From: Martinezella miluonensis
GTDB lineage: Bacteria > Pseudomonadota > Alphaproteobacteria > Rhizobiales > Rhizobiaceae
Length of the DNA: 64,000 nucleotides
Assembly: GCF_900094545.1 (NCBI RefSeq)
Contig: NZ_FMAH01000009.1
Location: 1-64,000, forward strand
Direction of reading: 5' to 3'
Part shown: one piece after another, positions 24,297 to 33,525 of the stretch
How positions within the stretch are numbered: the first letter of the stretch is position 1
Layout: every line of letters starts with the position of its first letter
Notes under the pieces: model-generated
Databases searched by the model: none
Seen by the model: the letters and a program-made list of their open reading frames with translations, nothing else
Told to the model about the DNA's origin: nothing
Position numbers and translations under genes: made by a program

Positions 24297-25422
24297 CGAT
24301 CTTACCCATGGCCTCGACTGCACTTCGGACCGCGCGACCGGAATGCTCGGCATTTTCCGCGACCCTCCGCATAGCCGCGTGCAATCTCTCGACGGCTTGG
24401 TTGAAGTCGACGCGGAGTTGATCGAGGGAGGGAATAAAGGGCTTGGTGATCTGACGGGTAAGGTCTCCGCCCGCCGAGCCCTGCAGGCCGTTGGCCAATT
24501 GGCTGACGGCCGCATTGGTTTGCTCAGCCAAAGCCTCGCGCTGCGCCGCCTCAGTTTCAAGTCTGTTGCGCTCCTGAATAGCTCGCTTTGCCTCGGCATC
24601 CGCGTCACGTTCCGCCTTTGCCGAGATGGCATCACGAAGCGCTGCAACTGCGCGGGCAAGCATACCGATTTCGTCACCGCGCTGTTCCAACTTGTGATCG
24701 CCCTCCATGTTGCCATCTGCCATCGACTTTAGGGAGGCCTGTAGTTTGGCCAAGGGGCCGACAATCGACCGGGCCGTAAAGGCGGCCACCAAAACGGCAA
24801 GCGCGATGGCAATCGCCAGTGAGGTCAGCGCCAGTGAGTTGAAGCCTCCGGCCGTATTGCGAACCTCTGTCCCGATCGATTTGTTCAATGCTTCCTGATA
24901 GTCGATGAACTTGTTGATTGCTTTCAGCCAAGCGACGAAATTCGGTCGGGCTTGTTCGAGGAGAATCTTTCGTGCCGCATCGGCATCACCTTTCTCCTAC
25001 AGAGCAATAATCTCGGTCACAAGCGGATTGGTCTTTGCTTGCACCGCGGCGATTTCGTCGAGAACAGCCCTCTCTTCCGCAGTAGCGCCGTCTGGCGAAG
25101 CGACCATTGCTGCCATCTTCTTGTCGTTGTCGGAACAGATCGACGCCAGCGTCTCGATCAACTTCACTATCGTCTGGCGCTCGTCTGCCGATGACACGAG
25201 CGTGACGTCGCGGATGGGAATCGCTCTGTCATTAAAGGATCCGCGATAATTGATCGCATAACGCTGCTTTACGCTGTTGACGTCGTTGATTGTGCCAAGA
25301 TTTCTGTCGATCGTCTCGACTTGGCTGATCGAGTAAAATGTCAAGCCGATCATCAAAATGAGCAAGAAGCTAAAGCCCACCGTCATACGAGCGGTGACGC
25401 CGAAAGTTCTGAAATATGCCAT
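24288..25422 (-). pseudogene. Methyl-accepting chemotaxis protein, nonsense-mutated and truncated
   Basis: The start at 25422 (MAYFRTFGVTARM) follows GGGAG. A membrane segment (VGFSFLLILMIGLTFYSI) and periplasmic helices follow, then an in-frame TAG at 24997-24999 within TEIIAL-stop-EKGDADAARK. The same frame continues with a second membrane helix (LALTSLAIAIALAVLVAAFT), a HAMP domain and SVGGD-like GSAGGDLTRQITK. The signalling hairpin is missing because the gene is cut at about 24296 and joined to a LysR shard. Two independent lesions make it non-functional. Confidence 0.85.
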
Positions 25423-25482
25423 AGTATCTCCCAATCAAAATTTTGAACCATCGTGCGGCCTTCGGCAAGGCGGCCGCGCTCC

Positions 25483-25728
25483 TCACGCCGTATGATCGTT
25501 GATCGGCAGGCAGTCGACGGCGACTTTTATGGACGACCCACCGTGAATTTGTGTGCTGATTCTCGTCCGAAGTGCCTCGAGGAAGTTGGCTGCTTTGATC
25601 ATCTTTTCCAGCTCACGCTCCAGGATCAACTGGATCTCGGCATCTCTGGCCACCGTTGACGGTGCACTCAGCCGATTTTGCGCTGATTGAAGCTGCTCGC
25701 GAGATAAGAATTTGACGATATTGGGCAT
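25483..25728 (-). CDS. Small hypothetical protein between CheW and broken chemoreceptor
   Basis: An 81-residue frame starting MPNIVKFLSREQLQ, with a long charged helix (IQLILERELEKMIKAANFLE). I do not recognise it. No good ribosome site precedes the ATG. It is in line with and on the same strand as cheW, 54 bp from its stop side, and precedes the chemoreceptor pseudogene, so it could be a chemotaxis-associated protein or chance coding. Confidence 0.4.
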   Translation of the reverse strand: MPNIVKFLSREQLQSAQNRLSAPSTVARDAEIQLILERELEKMIKAANFLEALRTRISTQIHGGSSIKVAVDCLPINDHTA

Positions 25729-25806
25729 TTTGTACGTCTTTGGCTGATTTTGTCATATGGTGATCGATTTCTCTAAGAAACCGATGATCGAAGCTTGGCC
25801 TGGTCG

Positions 25807-26277
25807 CTAGGCGGCGCTCTGTACCTGTTCGAGAGTGCCGAACATATGGTCGAGATTGAGGAAGCAGACCATGCCCTGTTCAAGTGGAATAATTCCGTAG
25901 GAGAAGGCGGGATCGAAGGAGGTACCCAGATCTGGCACGGATTGGACGCGGTCGCTGCTGATCGACAGGATGTCAGAGACACGGTCAACGACAAGGCCAA
26001 TGATGCCATTGCCGATCTCGGCGACGACGATCGCACTCCGCTCCGTGCTGACGGCGCCCAGCACACCGAGTTTAGCCGCAAGATCGATCACTGGAATAAC
26101 CGACCCGCGCAGGTTCATGACGCCGAGCACATGTGGCGGCGCATGGGGCAGCGGTGTTGCCGCTGCCCATCCTCTGATCTCTCGGATCGATATCGTCCTG
26201 ATGCAGAATTGCTGGTCGCCGAGATGAAAGGCGATGATCTCCAGCATCGTGGTTGTGCTCGGGTCCGGACCGCTCAT
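25807..26277 (-). CDS. cheW: CheW chemotaxis coupling protein
   Basis: A 156-residue SH3-like scaffold that links receptors to the CheA kinase. Family features include LEIIAFHLGDQQFCI near the start, the VLGVMNLRGSVIPVIDLA signature, and IGLVVDRVSDIL. The start at 26277 ([10 protein letters not shown]) overlaps the TGA of the upstream chemoreceptor gene, so the two are coupled. No cheA is present, so it must serve a kinase encoded elsewhere. Confidence 0.93.
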   Translation of the reverse strand: MSGPDPSTTTMLEIIAFHLGDQQFCIRTISIREIRGWAAATPLPHAPPHVLGVMNLRGSVIPVIDLAAKLGVLGAVSTERSAIVVAEIGNGIIGLVVDRVSDILSISSDRVQSVPDLGTSFDPAFSYGIIPLEQGMVCFLNLDHMFGTLEQVQSAA

Positions 26278-28289
26278 CAGAACTCCTCCCAAGAAGATGC
26301 CGCAGCGGTGGTTGCGGTGCGTCCACCGAAAACGCCGGCAAGCTTGCGCCCAAGGGCTCGTGCCGGAGAGGCAACGGGCTTGCTGTCGTGATTGGCTGCG
26401 CGCGGCGTCGAAACACTGTCGTCGAGTTTGAAGCGGGCGATCAGCCGTGCCAGATTGGCAGCCTCGTCGGCAAGCCGATTGGTGGCTGCGGTCGATTCTT
26501 CCACCATCGCCGCATTCTGTTGCGTCACTTGGTCCATCTGGTTCACGGCCGTGCTAACCTCGTGGAGGCCGGTCGACTGTTCCTTCGCCGCCGTCGCGAT
26601 CGAATGTACATGTTCGTTGATCTTAACAACGTGGCCATTGATCAAGCCCAGCGCCTCCCCCGTTGCCGTCACCAGTTTTACGCCGGAGTGTACTTCTTCA
26701 CCGGAACGGGAAATTAGCCCTTTGATGTCCTTGGCGGCGGTCGCCGAGCGCTGGGCGAGTTCACGAACCTCCTGGGCGACGACGGCAAAGCCTTTGCCTG
26801 CCTCCCCGGCCCGGGCTGCTTCCACACCGGCATTGAGGGCCAGAAGATTGGTCTGGAACGCGATCTCATCGATGACATTGATGATCTGACTGATTTCACC
26901 GGAGGCCTGTTCGATCCGGCCCATGGCGGAGACTGCATCCTTGACGACCGTGCTCGACTGTTCCGTGCTGCGTCGCGCTTCATCGACCATATGGCTGGCT
27001 TCCATCGCCCGCTCGGTCGAGTTCTTCACTGCAACGGTGATTTCCTCGAGAGCCGAAGACGTCTCCTCGAGCGAGGCAGCTTGCTGTTCCGTGCGGCTCG
27101 ACAGGTCGCTTGAGGCCTTTCGCATCTCGCCCGCTCCGCCGTTGATCGTGTCAATTGCCGCTCGGACCTCGTCGAGGACCGCGCGCAGATTGGCCATGGT
27201 CGCGTTGACATTCTTTTGCAGCTCACCAAAGGCACCCTGGAAGTCGCCACGCATGCTTTCCGTCAGGTCGCCTTCGGCCAAAGCCGATACAACCCGGCGG
27301 GTTTCCGCGATGCCGCGATCGACAGATGCTACCAACTCATTGACGCCAGCCGCGAAGCGATTGAGGTCGGCATTGTCGTAGTCCTTAGTGATGCGCTGGG
27401 TAAAGTCACCGGCCACAGCCGAAGAAACGACCATCGCGATGCTCGATTGCAGGTCCGCGCTCTTGGCCTGCAAAGCCGCCTCCTCCGCATTCAGGTCGCG
27501 CACCTTGAGGCCGTTTTGCTTGAACACCTCGACCGCACGCGCCATCAAACCGATCTCATTCGGCAGATCCGTAAACGGGATATCGGTCTCGAACTTATCT
27601 TTCGCCAGTTCAGCCATCGTGTCCGTCAAGCGTCTGACCGGCCGTACAATCTGTACGGTGCTTGCTGCGGCACCGAATATAATGGATATGAGCGTTCCCG
27701 CGGCCAGCGCGGTGAAGCTCGTCAAAATCGTATTGTCGGTTACAACACTTGCGGCATCGTTCCGGCTTTTCATGTCCGTCTTCGCCCACGCATAAAGGGC
27801 GTTAGCGTCGTCAGCGAATGCGTTTGCGGCCGGTCGAAATTGGCTTGTGGCGAGATCCATGGAAAGACTATTGTTATTCACGAGTGACGCTTGAATAGTG
27901 GGTTGCGAGGCAACCAGCATGGCATCAAAATCAGCCTTCATCGTTCGGAAATCATTCGACCGCTCGGGATATAGTTTTTCTGCCTCCCCAATCAAGGTGG
28001 CAGTATCCTGCGTAGCCTTCTGAAGTTCCTGCTGCGACTTGCGCATCGACGGCTCGTCCTGCTCTACAACCAGTCGAAATACCAATTTTGATATGGTCTC
28101 AGAATTGCGAATGATTTCTCCCAGCTCGAGCGTACCCGTGGCATTTCGATCGAGGACCGCACTGTAGGTATCGTCGATAGATCGAAGCTTTGTCGCCTGG
28201 TAGATCCCAACGGTCGCGCCGATCGCTGCTGTTACGATTATAAGAATAAGAAGTTTGCTACGGATGGTGAGGGAATCGAAGTATCGCAT
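26277..28289 (-). CDS. Methyl-accepting chemotaxis protein with CheR/CheB tether
   Basis: A 670-residue transmembrane receptor. Helix 1 is [19 protein letters not shown] (about 14-32), a helical sensory domain follows, helix 2 lies near 190-212 ([18 protein letters not shown]), then HAMP domains and the signalling hairpin with the conserved tip [20 protein letters not shown]. The C-terminus ends SSWEEF, fitting the xWxxF pentapeptide that tethers CheR and CheB in some receptors. Its gene overlaps cheW. The ligand is unknown. Confidence 0.95.
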   Translation of the reverse strand: MRYFDSLTIRSKLLILIIVTAAIGATVGIYQATKLRSIDDTYSAVLDRNATGTLELGEIIRNSETISKLVFRLVVEQDEPSMRKSQQELQKATQDTATLIGEAEKLYPERSNDFRTMKADFDAMLVASQPTIQASLVNNNSLSMDLATSQFRPAANAFADDANALYAWAKTDMKSRNDAASVVTDNTILTSFTALAAGTLISIIFGAAASTVQIVRPVRRLTDTMAELAKDKFETDIPFTDLPNEIGLMARAVEVFKQNGLKVRDLNAEEAALQAKSADLQSSIAMVVSSAVAGDFTQRITKDYDNADLNRFAAGVNELVASVDRGIAETRRVVSALAEGDLTESMRGDFQGAFGELQKNVNATMANLRAVLDEVRAAIDTINGGAGEMRKASSDLSSRTEQQAASLEETSSALEEITVAVKNSTERAMEASHMVDEARRSTEQSSTVVKDAVSAMGRIEQASGEISQIINVIDEIAFQTNLLALNAGVEAARAGEAGKGFAVVAQEVRELAQRSATAAKDIKGLISRSGEEVHSGVKLVTATGEALGLINGHVVKINEHVHSIATAAKEQSTGLHEVSTAVNQMDQVTQQNAAMVEESTAATNRLADEAANLARLIARFKLDDSVSTPRAANHDSKPVASPARALGRKLAGVFGGRTATTAAASSWEEF

Positions 28290-29025
28290 TCATATATCCT
28301 GGTGGCGGGTTTGGACGCAGCAACCAAGAGTTGTCCGCGTCATCATAGACCATGAGACGTCAAAAGTGATCGATAGCCCAAATCATCTGGGCGGAAGCGA
28401 GCTCTGCAAGTCACTGTTATTGCAAACTAACATCAGGCTCGAGATTATGCGCCGAGTTAGATGCTCGTGTAAGGAGAACCGTGCAAGCCGCGTGCTTAAC
28501 AAGTTACTAATCGCGAACGCAGCACGATACTTCGCTGCGCAACTTGGATGAAATAGCGTATTTTGATTAGTGCGTAGCGAAACGGGTCCCCTGACGTGGA
28601 TCGATGTGAAACCTCAACGTCGCTTACATGACGACAGCAGACCGCACGGAGATCGAGGGTGCATGGAGGCGGGCTAGTGGTCGTTCCGAATTTTTGGATT
28701 TCCTACGCACGCCCCGATCCATCGAGCTCCGCTACAGCCGCGACGGAGATGGTACCAGACGCCTTGCATATAACAGGGGTTTTGCAATTTCTCATTGCGA
28801 TATCATCGACAGCATTAGCAGAAATCGTGAGTTGACATGTATAGATGTGAAACGCAATCTCACAGCCGATTATACGCAAAACGTTTATCCGTAAGGTAAT
28901 TTGCTATATTAGTATAATATACTAATATGTTTTCGATTACTTACATCGCAAGGTACTTACTGGCGGAGAATTCCGTAATATTTTGCTAAAGTTCTCCGAG
29001 AGACTTGATAGACCAAGGAATATTC
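28290..29025. other. 736-bp region between chemoreceptor and AraC genes
   Basis: No convincing gene. An 88-codon frame at 28628-28894 (MTTADRTEIEGAW...) has neither a ribosome site nor a family resemblance. The region is AT-rich toward 28850-29000 and holds a 23-bp palindrome. It must contain the promoters of the chemoreceptor gene (minus) and the AraC gene (plus). Confidence 0.4.
28906..28928. promoter_or_regulatory. 23-bp palindrome upstream of the AraC gene
   Basis: Arms ATATTAGTATA and TATACTAATAT are perfectly complementary around a single A. It lies about 98 bp before the AraC start in an AT-rich segment. The symmetry suggests binding by a dimeric regulator; a transcript hairpin is also possible, but no T-run follows. 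Confidence 0.4.
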
Positions 29026-29985
29026 ATGCAGGCTGCGACCCGAAGCACGTTCACCGGAACTGATCCGGATCAACTCTCTGAGATTTTGTCGACCGCAAAA
29101 TCACCGATCAGCGTCACCGCTCTCGACAACAAGCCTGTTTCATTCCGCTGCAACTTTCTCTCTGCCGGAGCTATCGGTGTTGCCGAGTGCTCATATGAAG
29201 GGACAATCGCTGCCAAGCGAGAAACCCAAGGCGAAAAGCTGACTATCTTTCTGCCAACGCAGGGAAATGCGATTTTCAGCTATCCGAAGAAGTCGATAGA
29301 ATCCGTTCCAGGATTCGCAACCCTGCTTGAGGGCGATCCTACCACCCGTACCCTCTTGGTCGGACCGCGCAACCATCTGGCTTTGTTCATTGACAAGGCC
29401 AAGATAGTCGGCAGCCTCACCCATATGCTCGAAAGGACGATTAGGGGCAAGATCGATGTTCATCCCTATGTCGATCTGACTTCGAGTGCCGGCCTTACTT
29501 TGCTGCATCTGGCAAAGCAGCTTTATCGGGGCCTTGGCGATGATGGTGCGCTAAGGCAATCGCCTCTTGCTCTGGCCTCGCTTTGTGACGCCGTGACCTT
29601 TCTCATTCTCGAGAACTGCGAACATCGCTATTCGGACCAACTGGCGCGAACTGCGTTGGCACCGGCTCCACGTCACGTAAAGCGCGCCATCGACTTCATG
29701 CACGAACATGTTTCCTCCACTATATCGCTCAGGGATATCGCGACCGCGGCGAATGTCAGCATTCGAACTTTGCAGCAGGGCTTTAGACAGTTCCGCAATA
29801 CCACTCCCATGGCCCACCTGCATGAATTGCGCCTGGTCGCCGCCCATAACGAACTGTGTGATCCCTATTCGACAAGCACCGTGTCGCAGGTTGCTGCAAA
29901 GTGGGGATTTAGCCATCTTGGGCGCTTCGCAGCCGAATACAGAAAACGCTTCGGCCACCTGCCATCCCAGGCGTCAAAGGCCTGA
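29026..29985 (+). CDS. AraC-family transcriptional regulator
   Basis: A 319-residue protein with an AraC_binding_2-type N-terminal domain (LTIFLPTQGNAIFSYPK) and a C-terminal double helix-turn-helix: ISLRDIATAANVSIRTLQQG and VSQVAAKWGFSHLGRFAAEY. It resembles the OxyR-independent AraC/FeaR-like group with the ending RFGHLPS. ATG at 29026 follows AAGGAA; a TTG at 29005 is less likely. Its last 96 bp are copied at 55134-55231 and its 3' flank at 22714-22786. No obvious target operon adjoins it. Confidence 0.9.
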   Translation: MQAATRSTFTGTDPDQLSEILSTAKSPISVTALDNKPVSFRCNFLSAGAIGVAECSYEGTIAAKRETQGEKLTIFLPTQGNAIFSYPKKSIESVPGFATLLEGDPTTRTLLVGPRNHLALFIDKAKIVGSLTHMLERTIRGKIDVHPYVDLTSSAGLTLLHLAKQLYRGLGDDGALRQSPLALASLCDAVTFLILENCEHRYSDQLARTALAPAPRHVKRAIDFMHEHVSSTISLRDIATAANVSIRTLQQGFRQFRNTTPMAHLHELRLVAAHNELCDPYSTSTVSQVAAKWGFSHLGRFAAEYRKRFGHLPSQASKA

Positions 29986-29987
29986 GC
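29890..29987. repeat. Repeat D1: 3' end of AraC gene (copy at 55134-55231)
   Basis: 98 bp from GTTGCTGCAAAGTGG to CCTGAGC recur at 55134-55231 with about five mismatches. Confidence 0.92.
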
Positions 29988-29998
29988 TCGTTTATCGC

Positions 29999-30071
29999 CA
30001 GGCTGCACCGGCCATATGTCGGCCAATGATCTGTGTGTCCGCGGTTGTGACGTCAACCTCGTAAGCAAATC
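29999..30071. repeat. Repeat C2: 73-bp tract 3' of AraC gene (inverted copy at 22714-22786)
   Basis: It starts 13 bp after the AraC stop and includes GGCCATATGTCGGCC and GACGTCAACCTCGTAA. The related tract at 22714-22786 is in the opposite orientation. Confidence 0.8.
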
Positions 30072-30256
30072 CTCCGCACCGTGTGGTCATCTCGAGTTCC
30101 GCTGCCTTTGTGCGAGACTCCTGAACAAAGTTCAGCGCTTGCTCCACTATTGCCTGCTATTGATGAAGTGGCCCACGGCAACCGGCGGTCTGTCGAGGTT
30201 TCGAAGTGCCATTCTCCAGAAGCGACAAGCGTGGACGGATGTTCTCCTGCCAAGCA

Positions 30257-30395
30257 GATGAGAGCGGGTCGCATCGTTGTGATGAGCCGCCACAAGACCA
30301 GGCATCATCTGGCGCTAGAGTTCGGAGCAAGGCACATCGCCTCCGAGCGCGGCGACGCGGGTACGATTGAATCCATTCCGGCCACGGCCGATTGA
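30257..30395 (+). pseudogene. Shard of a zinc-dependent alcohol dehydrogenase
   Basis: The frame encodes RIVVMSRHKTRHHLALEFGA followed by RHIASERGD, which is the NAD-binding second half of medium-chain zinc dehydrogenases (+...DR...A+.FGA.+VVSERGDEAV). About 45 residues of a 350-residue protein remain; both ends are lost. Confidence 0.5.
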
Positions 30396-30421
30396 GCACC
30401 CCGCAGCATAATAAGCATATA

Positions 30422-30440
30422 TTCTATAATTTTTATAGAA
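30422..30440. promoter_or_regulatory. Inverted repeat TTCTATAA-TTT-TTATAGAA
   Basis: A perfect 8-bp inverted repeat with 3-nt spacer in an AT-rich pocket, about 370 bp before the binding-protein gene. It could be an operator or a leftover of a mobile element; nothing else supports either. Confidence 0.3.
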
Positions 30441-30810
30441 ATTTAGAACACAATTTCCAGCGCGGAGCATTTGCCGCACAAGCCATCTTTGATCATTCGA
30501 GCGCGGCTTGAAAGATTACAAGCGCGCCGCCGAAGAACTCTCCAAACGGCGCTGGTGTCAACGCAATCGAAAAAAGGAAGACGAGAATTGGCTATGAGAT
30601 CGCCTCCGCCAAGCCGTGTCCATTGTGGATACTTCTTTGCTCCAGCAGCATTTGATCTCAGCGCTCTAGCCCAAGCGCCCGCGCCTACGTGTCGTCTTTA
30701 ATCGCGCTGCCACGGATACCCCTTTCTCAGCTGGCTGTCGCAACCGACGGGTGGGGCGGTCGGTCAGCTCAAGTCAATTGATTACGCAAAATGCATATGG
30801 AAATGAAACA

Positions 30811-32451
30811 ATGATGATGACCAAGATGAACCGCGGTTTTCGCGCACTTTCCACCGGTGCGGCTCTCTCGCTCCTGCTGATAGCGGCGCCGAACGCCTAT
30901 GCCGCGACGCCGAAGGATACGCTGGTCGAGGGTTTTTCCTTCGACGACATTCTGAGCGTGGATCCGGCCGAAGCCTATGAGTTGTCGGCCGGCGAAGTCC
31001 TAGGCAATACCTACAGCCCACTCGTTCGCCTCGACATCAGTGACACCTCCAAGATCAAGGGCGATCTTGCCGAGAGCTGGTCCGTCTCCGACGATCACCT
31101 GACCTATACGTTCAAGCTGAAGCCCGGCCTGAAATTTGCCTCTGGCAACCCGATCACCGCCGAAGACGTCGCCTGGTCCTTCGAGCGCGTCGTCAAGCTG
31201 AACAAAAGCCCGGCCTTCATTTTCACCCAGTTCGGCCTGACCGGCGACAACGTGACGGAAAAGGCGAAAGCCACCGATGCGAATACCTTCGTCTTCACCG
31301 TCGACAAGCCTTATGCACCGAGCTTTGTGCTGAACTGCCTGTCATCGAACGTTGGAGGCATTGTCGACAAGAGACTGGTGCTGCAGCATGTGAAGCCGGT
31401 GACGCCATCGGCCGACAGCAAATACGACAACGATTTCGGCAATGGCTGGCTCAAGACCGGTTTTGCCGGCTCCGGCCCGTTCAAGCTGCGCGAGTGGCGC
31501 GCCAACGAAGCCGTCGTCCTCGAGCGCTACGACAATTACTACGGCGAGAAGCCGAAGCTCGCCCGCGTCATCTACCGCTTTATGAAGGAAAGCTCGGCGC
31601 AGCGTCTGGCGCTCGAGAACGGCGATATCGACGTTGCCCGCAACCTGTCGCCGACCGATCTCCAGGCTGTCGAGAAGAACCCGCAGCTCGCTTCGACCAG
31701 CGCGTCCAAAAGTACGATCTACTATATGGGGCTTAACCAGAAGAATGCGAACCTTGCCAAGCCGGAAGTGCAGCAGGCGTTCAAGTACCTGGTCGACTAC
31801 GATGCCATCGGCAAGACGCTGATCAAGGGCATCGGCGAGGTACATCAGACCTTCGAGCCGAAGGGCCTGCTCGGCGCGCTGGATGAAAATCCGTTCAAGC
31901 TCGATGTCGCCAAGGCGAAGGAACTGCTTGCCAAGGCCGGCTTGCCCGACGGCTTCTCCGTGACCATGGACGTGCGCAGCATCGAGCCGGATACCGGTGT
32001 CGCCACATCGATCCAGCAGACGCTCGGCCAGGCCGGCATCAAGGTGGAGATCATCCCCGGCGACGGCAAGCAGAAGCTGACCAAATATCGTGCCCGTAAT
32101 CACGACATCTATCTCGGCAGCTGGGGGATCGACTACTGGGATCCCCATTCCAACGCCGATACTTTCACGACCAACGACGACAATTCCGATACCAGCACCA
32201 ACAAGACGCTCACCTGGCGCAACACCTGGACGTCTCCCGAGCTGGAGAAGGAAACCAAGGCAGCGCTATTCGAAAGCGATGCCGCCAAGCGTGGCGCCAT
32301 GTATCAGGACATCCAGAAGAAGTTCCTGGAGGCAAGCCCCTTCGTCATCCTCTATCAGCAGACGGAATCTGCCGGCTATCGCAAGGACGTGAAGGACTTC
32401 AAGCTTGGTCCCAGCGCTGCGACCAACTTCGTCTGGTCGATTTCGAAATGA
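30811..32451 (+). CDS. Oligopeptide/dipeptide-type ABC substrate-binding protein (SBP_bac_5)
   Basis: A 546-residue periplasmic protein. The signal peptide (ALSTGAALSLLLIAAPNAYA) is cleaved before ATPKDT near residue 32. Family motifs are LAESWSVSDDHLTYTFKLKP, FKLREWRANEAVVLERYDNY and DIYLGSWGIDYWDPHSNADT. The start is one of three ATGs at 30811-30817. Members bind peptides, nickel, glycosides or opines. No permease or ATPase of the same class lies nearby, so it is an orphan that must use a transporter encoded elsewhere. An SsuA-type gene follows 85 bp later. Confidence 0.9.
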   Translation: MMMTKMNRGFRALSTGAALSLLLIAAPNAYAATPKDTLVEGFSFDDILSVDPAEAYELSAGEVLGNTYSPLVRLDISDTSKIKGDLAESWSVSDDHLTYTFKLKPGLKFASGNPITAEDVAWSFERVVKLNKSPAFIFTQFGLTGDNVTEKAKATDANTFVFTVDKPYAPSFVLNCLSSNVGGIVDKRLVLQHVKPVTPSADSKYDNDFGNGWLKTGFAGSGPFKLREWRANEAVVLERYDNYYGEKPKLARVIYRFMKESSAQRLALENGDIDVARNLSPTDLQAVEKNPQLASTSASKSTIYYMGLNQKNANLAKPEVQQAFKYLVDYDAIGKTLIKGIGEVHQTFEPKGLLGALDENPFKLDVAKAKELLAKAGLPDGFSVTMDVRSIEPDTGVATSIQQTLGQAGIKVEIIPGDGKQKLTKYRARNHDIYLGSWGIDYWDPHSNADTFTTNDDNSDTSTNKTLTWRNTWTSPELEKETKAALFESDAAKRGAMYQDIQKKFLEASPFVILYQQTESAGYRKDVKDFKLGPSAATNFVWSISK

Positions 32452-32536
32452 CAAGGCGGCGACACCAATTCCTTGCACGCGCGGCTGAGGCACTGGGCTT
32501 GCTTATGCACATGGATAGAATGAAGAGAGGGATCAA

Positions 32537-33505
32537 ATGAATTTATTTCGCGCAGTGGCAATGGGTGTTGCCGTGGCCTTCGGGCTGGGGTTGTCATCAG
32601 CTGGAGCGGCCGATATTTCCGAAATTCGGATCGACTGGGCGACCTACAATCCCGTCAGCCTTCTCCTGAAGAAGGAAGGCTTGCTGGAAAAGGAGTTCGC
32701 CAAGGACAAGATTAGCATCCGCTGGGTTCAGTCCGCCGGCTCGAACAAGGCGTTGGAATTTCTGAATGCCGGCTCGATCGATTTCGGCTCGACGGCGGGT
32801 GCCGCGGCGCTGATCGCACGCGTCAATGGCAATCCCGTTAAATCAATCTACGTCTATTCGCGCCCGGAATGGACGGCTCTCGTCACGCGCGCGGACAGCC
32901 CCATTTCCACCGTCCAGGATCTGAAAGGCAAAACCATCGCGGTCACACGCGGCACAGATCCGCATATTTTTCTCGTGCGCGCCCTGGCGGATGCCGGGCT
33001 GAAGCAATCGGATGTGAAACTGGTTCTGCTGCAGCATGCCGACGGCAAGTTGGCGCTTCTGCGCGGCGATGTCGATGCCTGGGCCGGGCTCGACCCACTG
33101 ATGGCTTCGGCCGAAGTGGAAGACAAGGCGAAGCTCTTTTATCGAAAGCCTGAAAACAACACATGGGGTGTCCTCAATACCACCGAGACGTTCGCCGCCG
33201 AACATCCCGACATCGTCAAGCGCGTTCTTGGCGCCTACGAACAAGCGCGCGCCGACGCGATTGCCAATCCCGCGGCTTTGAAGGCGGCCCTGGTGGAAGC
33301 GGCCAAGCTGCCGGATAATGTCATCGCCAAACAGCTCGAGCGCACGGATATCTCCCAATCCACCATCGGCGATCAGCAGCGCGAGACGATCTCGAAGGCG
33401 GGCCTTGCGCTGCAGAGCGCCAGCGTGCTGCCTGCAGATGTCGATATTCGTAAGGTTACGAACGAGCTGATCGACGACCGCTTCGCCGCCGGAAAAACGC
33501 AGTAA
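32537..33505 (+). CDS. Aliphatic-sulfonate-type ABC substrate-binding protein (SsuA-like)
   Basis: A 322-residue NMT1/SsuA-class protein with a signal peptide (AMGVAVAFGLGLSSAGAA-DIS). Recognisable are ALEFLNAGSIDFGSTAGAAA, DLKGKTIAVTRGTDPHIFLV and LLRGDVDAWAGLDPL. It delivers a sulfonate, taurine or similar small acid to the membrane proteins encoded directly behind it. ATG at 32537 follows AGAGGGATC. The operon has no SsuD/TauD desulfonating oxygenase, so the ligand is uncertain. Confidence 0.9.
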   Translation: MNLFRAVAMGVAVAFGLGLSSAGAADISEIRIDWATYNPVSLLLKKEGLLEKEFAKDKISIRWVQSAGSNKALEFLNAGSIDFGSTAGAAALIARVNGNPVKSIYVYSRPEWTALVTRADSPISTVQDLKGKTIAVTRGTDPHIFLVRALADAGLKQSDVKLVLLQHADGKLALLRGDVDAWAGLDPLMASAEVEDKAKLFYRKPENNTWGVLNTTETFAAEHPDIVKRVLGAYEQARADAIANPAALKAALVEAAKLPDNVIAKQLERTDISQSTIGDQQRETISKAGLALQSASVLPADVDIRKVTNELIDDRFAAGKTQ

Positions 33506-33525
33506 AGAGAGTACCAGTCATCGCC

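Larger units (their letters stand above)
29986..30810. other. 825-bp remnant region between AraC and oligopeptide-binding protein genes
   Basis: It holds repeat C2, an alcohol-dehydrogenase shard and an inverted repeat (separate entries). The remainder, about 30445-30810, shows no gene, although it must include the promoter of the binding-protein gene. Confidence 0.4.

Noticed and set aside
28628-28894. 88-codon frame in the gap before the AraC gene
   Set aside because: No ribosome site, no family resemblance; chance frame is as likely.
31342-32148. 268-codon minus-strand frame
   Set aside because: Antisense to the oligopeptide-binding protein gene; no start signal or family match.
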